From: an uncultured Pelagibacteraceae bacterium
GTDB lineage: Bacteria; Pseudomonadota; Alphaproteobacteria; Pelagibacterales; AG-422-B15
NCBI GenBank assembly: GCA_902517885.1
Contig: CABYDZ010000002.1
Span: 1 to 64,000 of the forward strand
Reading direction: 5' to 3'
Length of the DNA stretch: 64,000 nt
Shown: positions 55,466 to 64,000 of the stretch, in pieces
Position numbering within the stretch: position 1 is the first letter of the stretch
How the letters are laid out: each line of letters opens with the position of its first letter
Made by a program: the position numbers and the translations under genes
The notes under the pieces: model-generated
Seen by the model: the letters and a program-made list of their open reading frames with translations, nothing else
Told to the model about the DNA's origin: nothing
Database searches by the model: none

Positions 55466-57123
55466 ATACTTTTGACTACATAATTGCTGGAGCAGGTTCA
55501 GCTGGTTGCGTTTTAGCTAATAGACTCTCTAAAGATCCTGATACAAAGGTTCTTTTAATCGAGGCAGGGGGAACCACATGGCATCCATTTGTCAAAATGC
55601 CAGCAGGTGTACTTGAGCTAATTTCTGGCGAGGGTGCTGGTAAATTCTATAATTATGGATACTGGACAGAGGGTCAACCACATCTAAATAATAGAAAACT
55701 TTTCTTCCCACGAGGTAAAGGCTTGGGCGGTTCAAGCAATATAAATGGAATGTTATATGTAAGAGGTCACTCACGTGATTATGATATTTGGAGACAGCTT
55801 GGCAATGAAGGATGGTCATATGAGGAAGTATTACCCTATTTTAAAAGATCTGAAAAAAATGAAAATGGATCATCGGAATTCCATGGAAGCGAAGGAGAGT
55901 TAAGTGTTCAAAACCCAGTGTTTGAAAACAATCCTCTGCATCGTTGCTTTTTAAATGCTGGTAAAGAAGCGGGCTATAAATATATAGAGGACATCAACCA
56001 ATTTGATAATGAAGGTTTTGGACCATGTCCTCAGACGATTGCAAATGGCTACAGAGCAAGTACTAGCTTTTCATTTTTAAATCCTATTAAAGATAGAAAA
56101 AATTTAACAATTGCAACTAATGCAACAACCAACAAATTATTATTTGAGGGTACAAAATGTGTTGGACTTGAGTATTTAAAAGGAAAAGAAGTAATAAAAG
56201 CTTATGCAGAAAGAGAAGTTATTGTATGTGGAGGTGCTATTAACTCACCGCAAATATTACAACTCTCAGGAATAGGTAAAGGGGACTACATAAAAAAATG
56301 GGGATTAAAAGTTGTAGCGGATCTTCCAGGAGTAGGTGAAAACTTACAAGATCATTTAGATGTATTATCTCATTATGAGTGTACGCAGCCAGTAACGGAA
56401 GCAAAATATACAGCTGGTGGACTCGCAGTATTTAGAATGGCTACAATTTTAGCTCAATGGATGATAACTAAAAAAGGGCCAGGAAATGACATTGGTTTAT
56501 CAGGTGTATCATTTTTAAAAACAGATGACACTCTTGATCTTCCAGATATTCAAATGCATTTTATTGGATCACTTTTAAAAGATCATGGGAAAACAAGACC
56601 AGACTCACATGCGTTTAGTAATCACGTATGCATGCTTAGACCAGAAAGTAGGGGCTATATTGCCCTAAAATCTCTTGATCCCACAGTTCCTCCAATTATA
56701 CAGCCTAATTATTTTGCAACTCAAAAAGATCGAGACACTCTTATCAAAGGAGTAAAAATGTCACGAGAAATAATGAATCAGTCTGCTTTTGATGAATACC
56801 GTGGTAAAGAGATGACGCCAGGTGTTCATGTGCAAACAGATGCTGAAATTGAAGAATTTATAAGAAATGCTGCAGAAACAATTTATCATCCAGTTGGTAC
56901 CTGTAAAATGGGCAGTGATGAATTTGCAGTTGTAGACGATAAATTAAGAGTTAGAGGAGTAGAAAATTTAAGAGTAATTGATGCGTCTGTAATGCCAACA
57001 CTAATTGGTGGAAATACAAATGCACCAACTATAATGATAGCTGATAAAATATCTGATCATATTCTTGGGAATGAGTTTCTACCACCACAGCACGTAAGCT
57101 ACAAAGAAAAGAACGCTGCATAA
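55462..57123 (+). CDS. GMC-family alcohol/choline dehydrogenase-like flavoprotein
   Basis: This 553-residue enzyme has the FAD motif IIAGAGSAGCVLANRLS, RGKGLGGSSNINGMLYVRG near residue 92, CGGAINSPQILQLSGIG near residue 258 and the C-terminal HPVGTCKMG with LIGGNTNAPTIMIADK. It differs from the BetA-like paralogue at 19-21 kb, which has HPSCTCKMG and GNLNA. This one resembles alcohol-oxidising GMC proteins. The electron acceptor is probably the quinone pool. Its substrate is unknown; the following genes encode an amide hydrolase and an acyl-CoA ligase. Confidence 0.9.
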   Translation: MNTFDYIIAGAGSAGCVLANRLSKDPDTKVLLIEAGGTTWHPFVKMPAGVLELISGEGAGKFYNYGYWTEGQPHLNNRKLFFPRGKGLGGSSNINGMLYVRGHSRDYDIWRQLGNEGWSYEEVLPYFKRSEKNENGSSEFHGSEGELSVQNPVFENNPLHRCFLNAGKEAGYKYIEDINQFDNEGFGPCPQTIANGYRASTSFSFLNPIKDRKNLTIATNATTNKLLFEGTKCVGLEYLKGKEVIKAYAEREVIVCGGAINSPQILQLSGIGKGDYIKKWGLKVVADLPGVGENLQDHLDVLSHYECTQPVTEAKYTAGGLAVFRMATILAQWMITKKGPGNDIGLSGVSFLKTDDTLDLPDIQMHFIGSLLKDHGKTRPDSHAFSNHVCMLRPESRGYIALKSLDPTVPPIIQPNYFATQKDRDTLIKGVKMSREIMNQSAFDEYRGKEMTPGVHVQTDAEIEEFIRNAAETIYHPVGTCKMGSDEFAVVDDKLRVRGVENLRVIDASVMPTLIGGNTNAPTIMIADKISDHILGNEFLPPQHVSYKEKNAA

Positions 57124-57125
57124 TT

Positions 57126-59303
57126 TTGAATAAATTATTATTTTCAATTCTAGGAATAGTTCTAGTATTTGTTCTAACAATGGTATTTGTTAATCAACAT
57201 AATACTAGAAATTTTGCACAAACTAGTTTTTTAGAAATAGAAAAAAAATATTCTTATAAAATCGAAAGAGATCAGTTCGGAGTTCCTCATGTTTATGGGG
57301 ATACTGACAAAGATGCGGCATTCGCATTTGCTTATGCGCAAGCAGAGGACGATTTAGAGCATGTAGAGATGATGATTAAAATGTCTCGTGGGGAACTTTC
57401 AAATTTAAATTTCAATTCGAAGACATTCTCAGCCATTTATTCTCTTATTACTGGTGATGGTGATATAATGGAAAACCTAGATGCAATTGAAGGAGTAGAA
57501 TTAGATTTTTTATTTAAGTTTTTCAATGTTCATGAAACTGTTAATAAAAAAATTTCAGAAATTCCAGAGGAGACGATTAACTATATTAAAGGTTATGCCG
57601 ATGGTCTTAACTATTATGCTGCAAAAAATCCCAACTTAGTTGATCAATCTTTATATCCGGCTACTGTAAGTGATTTAGTTGCTGGAATGACATTTCGAAT
57701 GCCATTATTTTATGGAATAGACCATTCAATCGCTGAACTCATTAATTTAATGGATAATCAAGAAGAGGAAGTTGCAATGAACATGAACGCACTATCCAAT
57801 AACCCAATAGTTGCAAGCATAAATACTTACTTTAAGCCATCAGGTTCAAACGCATTTGCCGTTTCTAAAAGTAGATCTCAAAACAATGAGACAATGCTTG
57901 TCATTAACTCACACCAGCCATTAACGGGTCCAGTTGCTTGGTATGAAATTCATATGAAAAGTGGAGAAGGCTTAAATATTATGGGCGGTACTTTTCCAGG
58001 CTCACCATTTGTGCATGTTGGCTTTAATGAGCATCTCGGTTGGGGAGCTACAGTAAATCAGCCAGATTTATCTGATATTTACGAATTAAAACTTAATTCA
58101 GAGAATAAAAATCAGTATGAACTAGACGGTGCATGGGTAAACTTCACTGAAACGGATCAAAATTTTAAAGTCAAATTGTTTGGACCTTTCAATATCACAT
58201 ATCCTTTAAAAATGTACCATTCAAAGCATGGACCAGTTTTAAAAGACGATAATAAAGCCTATGCCCTAAGGTTTGTTGGAATGAATGATGTAAACCACTC
58301 AACGGCATGGCTTAAAATGAATAAATCAAAAAATATTGATGAATGGCTTGATGCCTTAAGAATGGAACAGCTAGCTAGTTTAAATTTAGTTTACGCTGAT
58401 AAGGATGATAATATCTTTTTTGTTCATAATGTCAAGTCGCCGGTAAGAGATCCAAACTATAATTGGAAGCAAGTGGTTCCTGGAAATAAAAGTGAATTAA
58501 TCTGGACAGATTTTCATCCTTTTGAAAGTGTGCCTCAGATCTTAAACCCAAGCTCTGGATATATTTTTAGCACCAATCAAAATCCTTTCTTTGTTACAGC
58601 TAAGGAAGATAACTTATCTTTATCTAACTTCAATCCAACCATGGGCTTTCAATCACGAACAACAAATAGAGCGTATAGAGCATATGAACTCCTTGATGCC
58701 GACAAATCAATTTCATTCAGCGAACTTGATAAATATAAACATGACAATAAATTTTCCTATAATTCAAGACAATACAAATTTATGGAAGAAATTTTCAATC
58801 ATGAATTTTCAGAAAGTAAATTAAAAAATGCTCAAGAGTTTTTAAGAGATTGGGATTTAGGCACTGATACAAATAATTTACATGCTGCCTTTGGAGTTTG
58901 CATTTTGTCTCCTGAGTGGTTAGCAGAAATAACAAGAAAGCCACGTCCTGATCCAATCGAAATCTTCATAAATTGTATTGAGGAATTTGAAAAAAATTTC
59001 GGTAAATTAAGTATAAAATGGAGTGATGTTAATTTCTTAGAAAGAGGGTCAAACTTAGTACACATTCAAGGAGGGCCTGACGTTTTACGGGCAATTTACG
59101 CTCCTCGAAGCGATGATGGTATACTCAAAGCTGTTGCTGGAGACGGCCTTTATATCTATGTAAAATGGGATGAAAATAAAAAACAGGTATCAAAAAGTAT
59201 TCATCAATTTGGAAGCGCTACAATGAACATGGGTTCCCCGCACTATGATGATCAAATTAATTTATTTGCAAGCGAGCAACTCAAAGATACGTTCTTTAAT
59301 TGA
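57126..59303 (+). CDS. Penicillin acylase-family Ntn hydrolase
   Basis: This 725-residue protein belongs to the S45 penicillin acylase family, which cuts amides such as N-acyl amino compounds and acyl-homoserine lactones after self-cleavage. An N-terminal hydrophobic segment (about residues 3-22) is a signal or anchor for export. The alpha-chain motif RDQFGVPHVYGDTDKDAAFAFAYAQAEDDL is present near residue 40 (two parts). The beta-chain nucleophile is Ser241 in PSGSNAFAVS, followed by INSHQPLTGP. The start codon is TTG at 57126; the next ATG would cut the signal. It sits two bases after the GMC gene. Confidence 0.88.
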   Translation: MNKLLFSILGIVLVFVLTMVFVNQHNTRNFAQTSFLEIEKKYSYKIERDQFGVPHVYGDTDKDAAFAFAYAQAEDDLEHVEMMIKMSRGELSNLNFNSKTFSAIYSLITGDGDIMENLDAIEGVELDFLFKFFNVHETVNKKISEIPEETINYIKGYADGLNYYAAKNPNLVDQSLYPATVSDLVAGMTFRMPLFYGIDHSIAELINLMDNQEEEVAMNMNALSNNPIVASINTYFKPSGSNAFAVSKSRSQNNETMLVINSHQPLTGPVAWYEIHMKSGEGLNIMGGTFPGSPFVHVGFNEHLGWGATVNQPDLSDIYELKLNSENKNQYELDGAWVNFTETDQNFKVKLFGPFNITYPLKMYHSKHGPVLKDDNKAYALRFVGMNDVNHSTAWLKMNKSKNIDEWLDALRMEQLASLNLVYADKDDNIFFVHNVKSPVRDPNYNWKQVVPGNKSELIWTDFHPFESVPQILNPSSGYIFSTNQNPFFVTAKEDNLSLSNFNPTMGFQSRTTNRAYRAYELLDADKSISFSELDKYKHDNKFSYNSRQYKFMEEIFNHEFSESKLKNAQEFLRDWDLGTDTNNLHAAFGVCILSPEWLAEITRKPRPDPIEIFINCIEEFEKNFGKLSIKWSDVNFLERGSNLVHIQGGPDVLRAIYAPRSDDGILKAVAGDGLYIYVKWDENKKQVSKSIHQFGSATMNMGSPHYDDQINLFASEQLKDTFFN

Positions 59304-59339
59304 GCTTGTAGAAAAAAAATAATTATATAAACTTTTCTT

Positions 59340-60905
59340 ATGTTGTTACATGGGCATTTAGAAAATGGAGCTGATAAAAATCCTAATCTTCCTTTCTCCG
59401 AATTTGAAGGAAATTCACTTTCTTATCAAGAAGCAGATTTATTAAGCAATCAATTAGCTAATAAATTAGCATCTGAGGGTTTGGAAGTTGGAGATAGATT
59501 TGCATTTCTTGCTAAAAATTGTACTGAAATGGCAATTATGTATTACGCTGCATCAAAAGTTGGCGCTGTTCCTGTTCCATTAAATTATCGTTTAGCAGAT
59601 CAAGAATGGGCATACATAATAAATGACTCTGAAGCAAAACTTATAATAGTGAGAGGAAATGAATATTCGGACAGAATAAATCAGATTTCATCAGAATTAA
59701 AAAATATAAAAAAATATATTTCTATATCGCTTGATAACAGTATTGAAAAATTCCATGATTTTTATGATTGGCTTTCAGATAGTTCTAATGAAAAACCAAC
59801 TTTGAAAATTCATGAAAATGATGATGTATATCAAATGTATACGAGTGGTACTACGGGTCATCCAAAAGGCGCTGTTCTTTTACAGAGAAATGTTGCAGCT
59901 AATATTAGGCAGTATTTAAATAGCTTAACTTTACCTAGGCCATCAAGAACTCTTTTAGTGGCACCGATGTACCATGCTGCTGCAATGATTAATATGTGTG
60001 GGTGCATTGCAATAGGTGGAACAATTGTTATTCAAGAGGATTTTATCCCTCAAGATGTAGTAGATTGTTTAGCAAATGAAAAAATCACGCATACAGTGCT
60101 GGTTCCTGCGATGATCCAAGCCTGCTTAGTATCAGTGCCAAATGTTGCAAGCAATGAATATAATGATTTAGATCAGATACATTATGGAGCCTCACCAATC
60201 GCTCCAGAAACTCTCAAAAAGGCAATGGATGTTTTTAAGTGTAAATTTGGACAAGGTTTTGGAATGACAGAGACAGTGGCTGTAATCTGCTTAATGACAC
60301 CTGAGGAACACATCCGCGCGATCGAAAAAAAACCTGACCTTTTAAAATCTTGTGGAAGACCAGCTATAGATACTCAAGTTGAAATCAGAGATGAAAATGA
60401 TAATCCACTTCCTGTTGGAGCGATAGGACAGATTTGTGCCAAAGGTCCTCAAATTATGAAAGGGTATTGGAATAAAAAAGAAGAAACAGAAAAGGCATTA
60501 ATGGGAGGATGGATGCACACAGGCGATGCTGGACGTATGGATGAAGAGGGATTTGTTTATATCCAAGATAGAATAAAAGACATGATAGTATCGGGTGGTG
60601 AGAATATTTATTCAACAGAAGTAGAAGCAGCATTGTTCGCTCATCCAGAAATTATTGATGCCGCCGTCATTGGTGTGCCTAATGAAAAATATGGTGAAGT
60701 TGTTAAAGCTTGTATTGTAAAAAAAGAAGACTCCGATTTAACTGAGGAAGATGTAATTAATTTTTGTAAAGACAGAATTGCAAGTTATAAAAAACCTCAG
60801 TCAATTGATTTTATCGATGAAGTTCCTAGAAATGCTAGTGGCAAAGTTCTTAAAAAAGTATTACGTGAACCGTATTGGAAAGATCAGGATCGACAAGTAA
60901 GTTAA
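59340..60905 (+). CDS. AMP-dependent acyl-CoA synthetase/ligase
   Basis: The 521-residue ANL-superfamily enzyme has the ATP loop YTSGTTGHPKGAVL near residue 165, GFGMTETVAVICL, a GWMHTGDAGRMDEEGF motif with YIQDRIKDMIVSGGENIYSTEVE, and the C-terminal Lys in SGKVLKKVLR. It activates a carboxylic acid (medium-chain, aromatic or other) to a CoA thioester. It lies 36 bp after the penicillin-acylase gene, so the acid could come from an amide hydrolysed by that enzyme. Its stop overlaps that of tldD. Confidence 0.92.
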   Translation: MLLHGHLENGADKNPNLPFSEFEGNSLSYQEADLLSNQLANKLASEGLEVGDRFAFLAKNCTEMAIMYYAASKVGAVPVPLNYRLADQEWAYIINDSEAKLIIVRGNEYSDRINQISSELKNIKKYISISLDNSIEKFHDFYDWLSDSSNEKPTLKIHENDDVYQMYTSGTTGHPKGAVLLQRNVAANIRQYLNSLTLPRPSRTLLVAPMYHAAAMINMCGCIAIGGTIVIQEDFIPQDVVDCLANEKITHTVLVPAMIQACLVSVPNVASNEYNDLDQIHYGASPIAPETLKKAMDVFKCKFGQGFGMTETVAVICLMTPEEHIRAIEKKPDLLKSCGRPAIDTQVEIRDENDNPLPVGAIGQICAKGPQIMKGYWNKKEETEKALMGGWMHTGDAGRMDEEGFVYIQDRIKDMIVSGGENIYSTEVEAALFAHPEIIDAAVIGVPNEKYGEVVKACIVKKEDSDLTEEDVINFCKDRIASYKKPQSIDFIDEVPRNASGKVLKKVLREPYWKDQDRQVS

Positions 60906-62347
60906 GCAGTAGCTGTACCACCGACAGTTAAGTTTTCAATTAACATAGTTGGCTGACCAACGCCTACGGGAACACTTTGGCCGTCTTTACCGCAAGTTCC
61001 GATCCCACTATCCATTTTTGAGTCGTTACCAACCATCGTCACTCTTTTGAGTACATCTGGTCCATTGCCTATTAACGTAGCCCCCTTTACAGGGCTTGTG
61101 ACAACACCATTTTCAATCTTGTAAGCTTCAGTGCAAGTGAATACAAATTTTCCACTGGTAATGTCTACTTGCCCACCGCCAAAATCTACTGCATACAATC
61201 CATTTTTTACTGACTTCAGTATTTCTTTGGGGTCTCTGTTTCCAGACAACATGTGAGTATTGGTCATTCTAGGCATCGGCAAATGTGCGTAACTTTCTCT
61301 TCGTCCATTTCCTGTTGGACTAACACCCATCAATCTTGAATTGAGTCGGTCTTGCATATACCCTGTCAAGATGCCATTTTCAATTAAAGTATTACAATTC
61401 GTAGGTGTTCCCTCATCATCCACACTGAGAGATCCTCTTCTTGAATCAATGGTTCCATCATCAACTACTGTTATTGCTTCATCTGCAATTTTTTCTCCAA
61501 GTAAATTAGAGAATGCAGATGTTTTTTTTCTATTAAAATCTCCTTCAAGTCCATGTCCAATCGCTTCATGAAGAAGTACTCCCGGATATCCTGGACCAAG
61601 TACCACATCCATTTCACCTGCAGGTGTATCTACCGAAGTTAAATTTATTTCTGCTTGATTAATGGCATCGTCTACTTGTTGCTTCCAATGACTGGGATCT
61701 AGAAAAGATGAATAATCGACTCTGCCACCTGAACCCCTGCTTCCATTTTCCTGTCTACCATCTTTTTCTAATACAATTGAAATATACAATCTGACTAATG
61801 GCCTTAAATCTTCTATAACAATTCCTCCTGGTCTGTAGATACGAACTGCTTGCCACTCACCATTTAAAGATGCGGAAACTTGTTTAACCTGGGTATTTTT
61901 TGAACGTGCATATTCATCGATATCTTTTAATACATTAACTTTTTCAGAAAATTCTGTTTCATTAATAGGGTTCGTTTCTTTGTATAGTTTTCTATTAGTC
62001 TGGGAGAACGCAGCATTAAAATTTGCATTATTGTCTTTTGTAACAAAATTTACTGTATCAGATGCTTTTTTAAGAGACTTTTCATCTATGTCAGATGAAT
62101 GAGCATAGCCAGAACTTTCACCTGCAACAGCTCTTAAACCAAAACCCTTCGATTTATCAAAAGAGGCACTTTTTAATCTTTGGTCATCGTAGACAAAGCT
62201 TTCACTCTCACAAAATTCCATGAATAGTTCACCATCATCGGCCTTGTGAAGGGCGTTTGAAACTATTTTATCAACACCGCTATTGTCCAGATTGCTTCTA
62301 GAGAAGAATAGGCTATCAGTTGATTGATTCTTTATGTTTTTGCTCAT
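60902..62347 (-). CDS. tldD: TldD, metalloprotease subunit (microcin/CcdA processing family)
   Basis: TldD forms a heterodimer with TldE/PmbA that unfolds and degrades peptides, a family with a zinc HExxxH-type site. The 481-residue protein contains LLHEAIGHGLEGDFNRK near residue 245, the conserved IDSRRGSLSVDDEGTPT, LMGVSPTGNGRRESYAHLPMPRMTNT and SGKFVFTCTEAYKIENG motifs. The partner TldE is not in this window. It is divergent from coxB across 137 bp and convergent with the acyl-CoA ligase. The neighbour arrangement tldD-coxB is common in alphaproteobacteria. Confidence 0.96.
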   Translation of the reverse strand: MSKNIKNQSTDSLFFSRSNLDNSGVDKIVSNALHKADDGELFMEFCESESFVYDDQRLKSASFDKSKGFGLRAVAGESSGYAHSSDIDEKSLKKASDTVNFVTKDNNANFNAAFSQTNRKLYKETNPINETEFSEKVNVLKDIDEYARSKNTQVKQVSASLNGEWQAVRIYRPGGIVIEDLRPLVRLYISIVLEKDGRQENGSRGSGGRVDYSSFLDPSHWKQQVDDAINQAEINLTSVDTPAGEMDVVLGPGYPGVLLHEAIGHGLEGDFNRKKTSAFSNLLGEKIADEAITVVDDGTIDSRRGSLSVDDEGTPTNCNTLIENGILTGYMQDRLNSRLMGVSPTGNGRRESYAHLPMPRMTNTHMLSGNRDPKEILKSVKNGLYAVDFGGGQVDITSGKFVFTCTEAYKIENGVVTSPVKGATLIGNGPDVLKRVTMVGNDSKMDSGIGTCGKDGQSVPVGVGQPTMLIENLTVGGTATA

Positions 62348-62484
62348 ATTTAAATGATCAGTGAAATTACTCTAATTTTTAAAATTTATACTAAAAAAAC
62401 CCTAAAAACTAATAAAAATTGCGTCAAACTGTCGCAAAATTACTCATAGTTTCTAAGAATTTAAACAGTATATATTAGAAGATA

Positions 62485-63348
62485 ATGTTAACACCCATAT
62501 TTTCAATATTTAGACTAACAATGAGCATGTTCTTAAAAGTTTCTATTTTAGTTTTTTTGCCTTTTGCAGCATTTGCTAAAGAGGGTAAATCAGAAAACTG
62601 GCAACTTAGCTTTCAGGAGCCAGCAACTGATTTGATGTCAGATATTATTTCTTTCCATAGTTACATCCTCATGCCAATTATAACTGGTATTTCTTTGCTT
62701 GTCTTAGGCTTGCTTCTTTTCATAATGTTTAGGTTTAACAGTAAGAGAAATGTAGTTGCATCTACGACAACTCATAACACAGTGATAGAAATACTATGGA
62801 CTGTAATCCCAGTAATACTTCTAATAATAATAGCCATTCCATCTTTTAGATTGCTGTATGTTTCAGAAACAATTCCAAAAGCTGACTTGACCATCAAGGC
62901 AATAGGTAATCAATGGTATTGGACCTACGAATATCCAGATTACGAAGACATCGCATTCGACGCAAATATGCTTTTAGAAAACGAGTTATCAGACCCTAAG
63001 TTGAGACTCTTAGAAACAGATACCCAGATTGTTGTACCGGTAAATAAGGTTGTCAAACTTCAAATCACATCTGCAGATGTCCTTCATGCATGGACCATTC
63101 CAGCATTTGGTGTAAAAATGGATGCAGTACCTGGTAGACTTAATGAAACATGGTTTAAGGCTAATAAAGAAGGTATTTATTACGGTCAATGTTCAGAGTT
63201 GTGTGGGGCTAAGCACGCATTTATGCCTATTAATGTTAAGGTTGTATCAGAAAGTGAATTTGACGATTGGCTGGTCTTCGCAAAAGAAGAATATGCATCT
63301 TCTGGAATAGACTATTCAAATGAAACGTTTGAAATTGCAAAGAACTAA
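62485..63348 (+). CDS. coxB: Cytochrome c oxidase subunit II
   Basis: CoxB delivers electrons from cytochrome c to the haem-copper oxidase through its CuA centre. The 287-residue protein starts with a hydrophobic signal ending near AAFAKEG, then two membrane helices (about residues 70-90 and 105-125). The periplasmic cupredoxin domain has the aromatic cluster WYWTYEYPDY and the CuA ligands in HAWTIPAFG, YYGQCSELCGAKHAFMP (two Cys, His, Met). The start at 62485 has AGAAG upstream; an ATG 12 codons later is a possible alternative. Followed by ctaD. Confidence 0.96.
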   Translation: MLTPIFSIFRLTMSMFLKVSILVFLPFAAFAKEGKSENWQLSFQEPATDLMSDIISFHSYILMPIITGISLLVLGLLLFIMFRFNSKRNVVASTTTHNTVIEILWTVIPVILLIIIAIPSFRLLYVSETIPKADLTIKAIGNQWYWTYEYPDYEDIAFDANMLLENELSDPKLRLLETDTQIVVPVNKVVKLQITSADVLHAWTIPAFGVKMDAVPGRLNETWFKANKEGIYYGQCSELCGAKHAFMPINVKVVSESEFDDWLVFAKEEYASSGIDYSNETFEIAKN

Positions 63349-63374
63349 GTAATTTTTTTTATTAAAAGGAGTAA

Positions 63375-64000
<626 letters not shown>

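Overview
The window is densely packed, AT-rich bacterial chromosome (roughly one third G+C by eye). Gene content and order point to a streamlined marine alphaproteobacterium. The block tolQRAB-pal-cpoB-tilS-ftsH-folP-glmM, an RpoH with an RpoH box, and a coxB-ctaD start are alphaproteobacterial in style. Coding density is extreme: no gene-free stretch exceeds about 165 bp, many genes overlap by 4 bp, and six convergent pairs share their stop codons. I infer an oligotrophic planktonic lineage (AEGEAN-169/HIMB59-like or similar). That placement is inference and was not tested.

Layout. 1-5.4 kb: transketolase (minus), then a coiled-coil protein, zapA, 5-formyl-THF cyclo-ligase, a YmdB-type phosphodiesterase, yebC and a PD-(D/E)XK nuclease. 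The nuclease sits where ruvCAB is usually found in this group. 5.4-17.3 kb: the Tol-Pal envelope system, tilS, ftsH, folP, glmM, purA. 17.3-19.5 kb: rpoH, rluD and a small membrane protein. 19.5-34.3 kb: a quaternary-amine catabolic region. 34.3-36 kb: a small accessory patch around tRNA-Arg(UCG) with a mini-lipoprotein, a GIY-YIG protein, a cupin and a 2OG-Fe(II) oxygenase. 36-46.8 kb: tsaC, an HDAC-like hydrolase, xseB-ispA, aroC, ispB-like, a signal peptide peptidase, a single-chain glycyl-tRNA synthetase, a GNAT protein and nadC-nadB-nadA. 46.9-51.3 kb: tRNA-Leu(GAG), GT9, a dihydroorotase-like amidohydrolase, cysQ, mnmA, tRNA-Met(CAU). 51.3-54.9 kb: a NeuB/SpsF-type sugar pair, a GT4 glycosyltransferase and a thioredoxin-like protein. 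54.9-62.3 kb: gamma carbonic anhydrase, a GMC oxidoreductase, a penicillin-acylase-family hydrolase, an acyl-CoA ligase and tldD. 62.5 kb to the end: coxB and the start of ctaD, which runs off the window.

The most interesting part is the 19.5-33.2 kb region. It combines a BetA-like choline dehydrogenase, a ProXWV quaternary-amine importer, a gamma-butyrobetaine dioxygenase, a carnitine 3-dehydrogenase, a BKACE-family dehydrocarnitine cleavage enzyme, an aldehyde dehydrogenase, an acetoacetyl-CoA synthetase, and a second gamma-butyrobetaine-dioxygenase-like enzyme abutting an HD-domain protein. That last pair matches the TmpA/TmpB oxygenases that convert 2-trimethylaminoethylphosphonate to glycine betaine plus phosphate. 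Read together, choline, gamma-butyrobetaine, carnitine and a choline-like phosphonate would all converge on glycine betaine, with acetoacetate captured by the synthetase. The individual enzyme families are known. Their combination in one compact locus is the feature most worth following up.

No rRNA genes, CRISPR arrays, insertion sequences, prophage or clear pseudogenes were seen.
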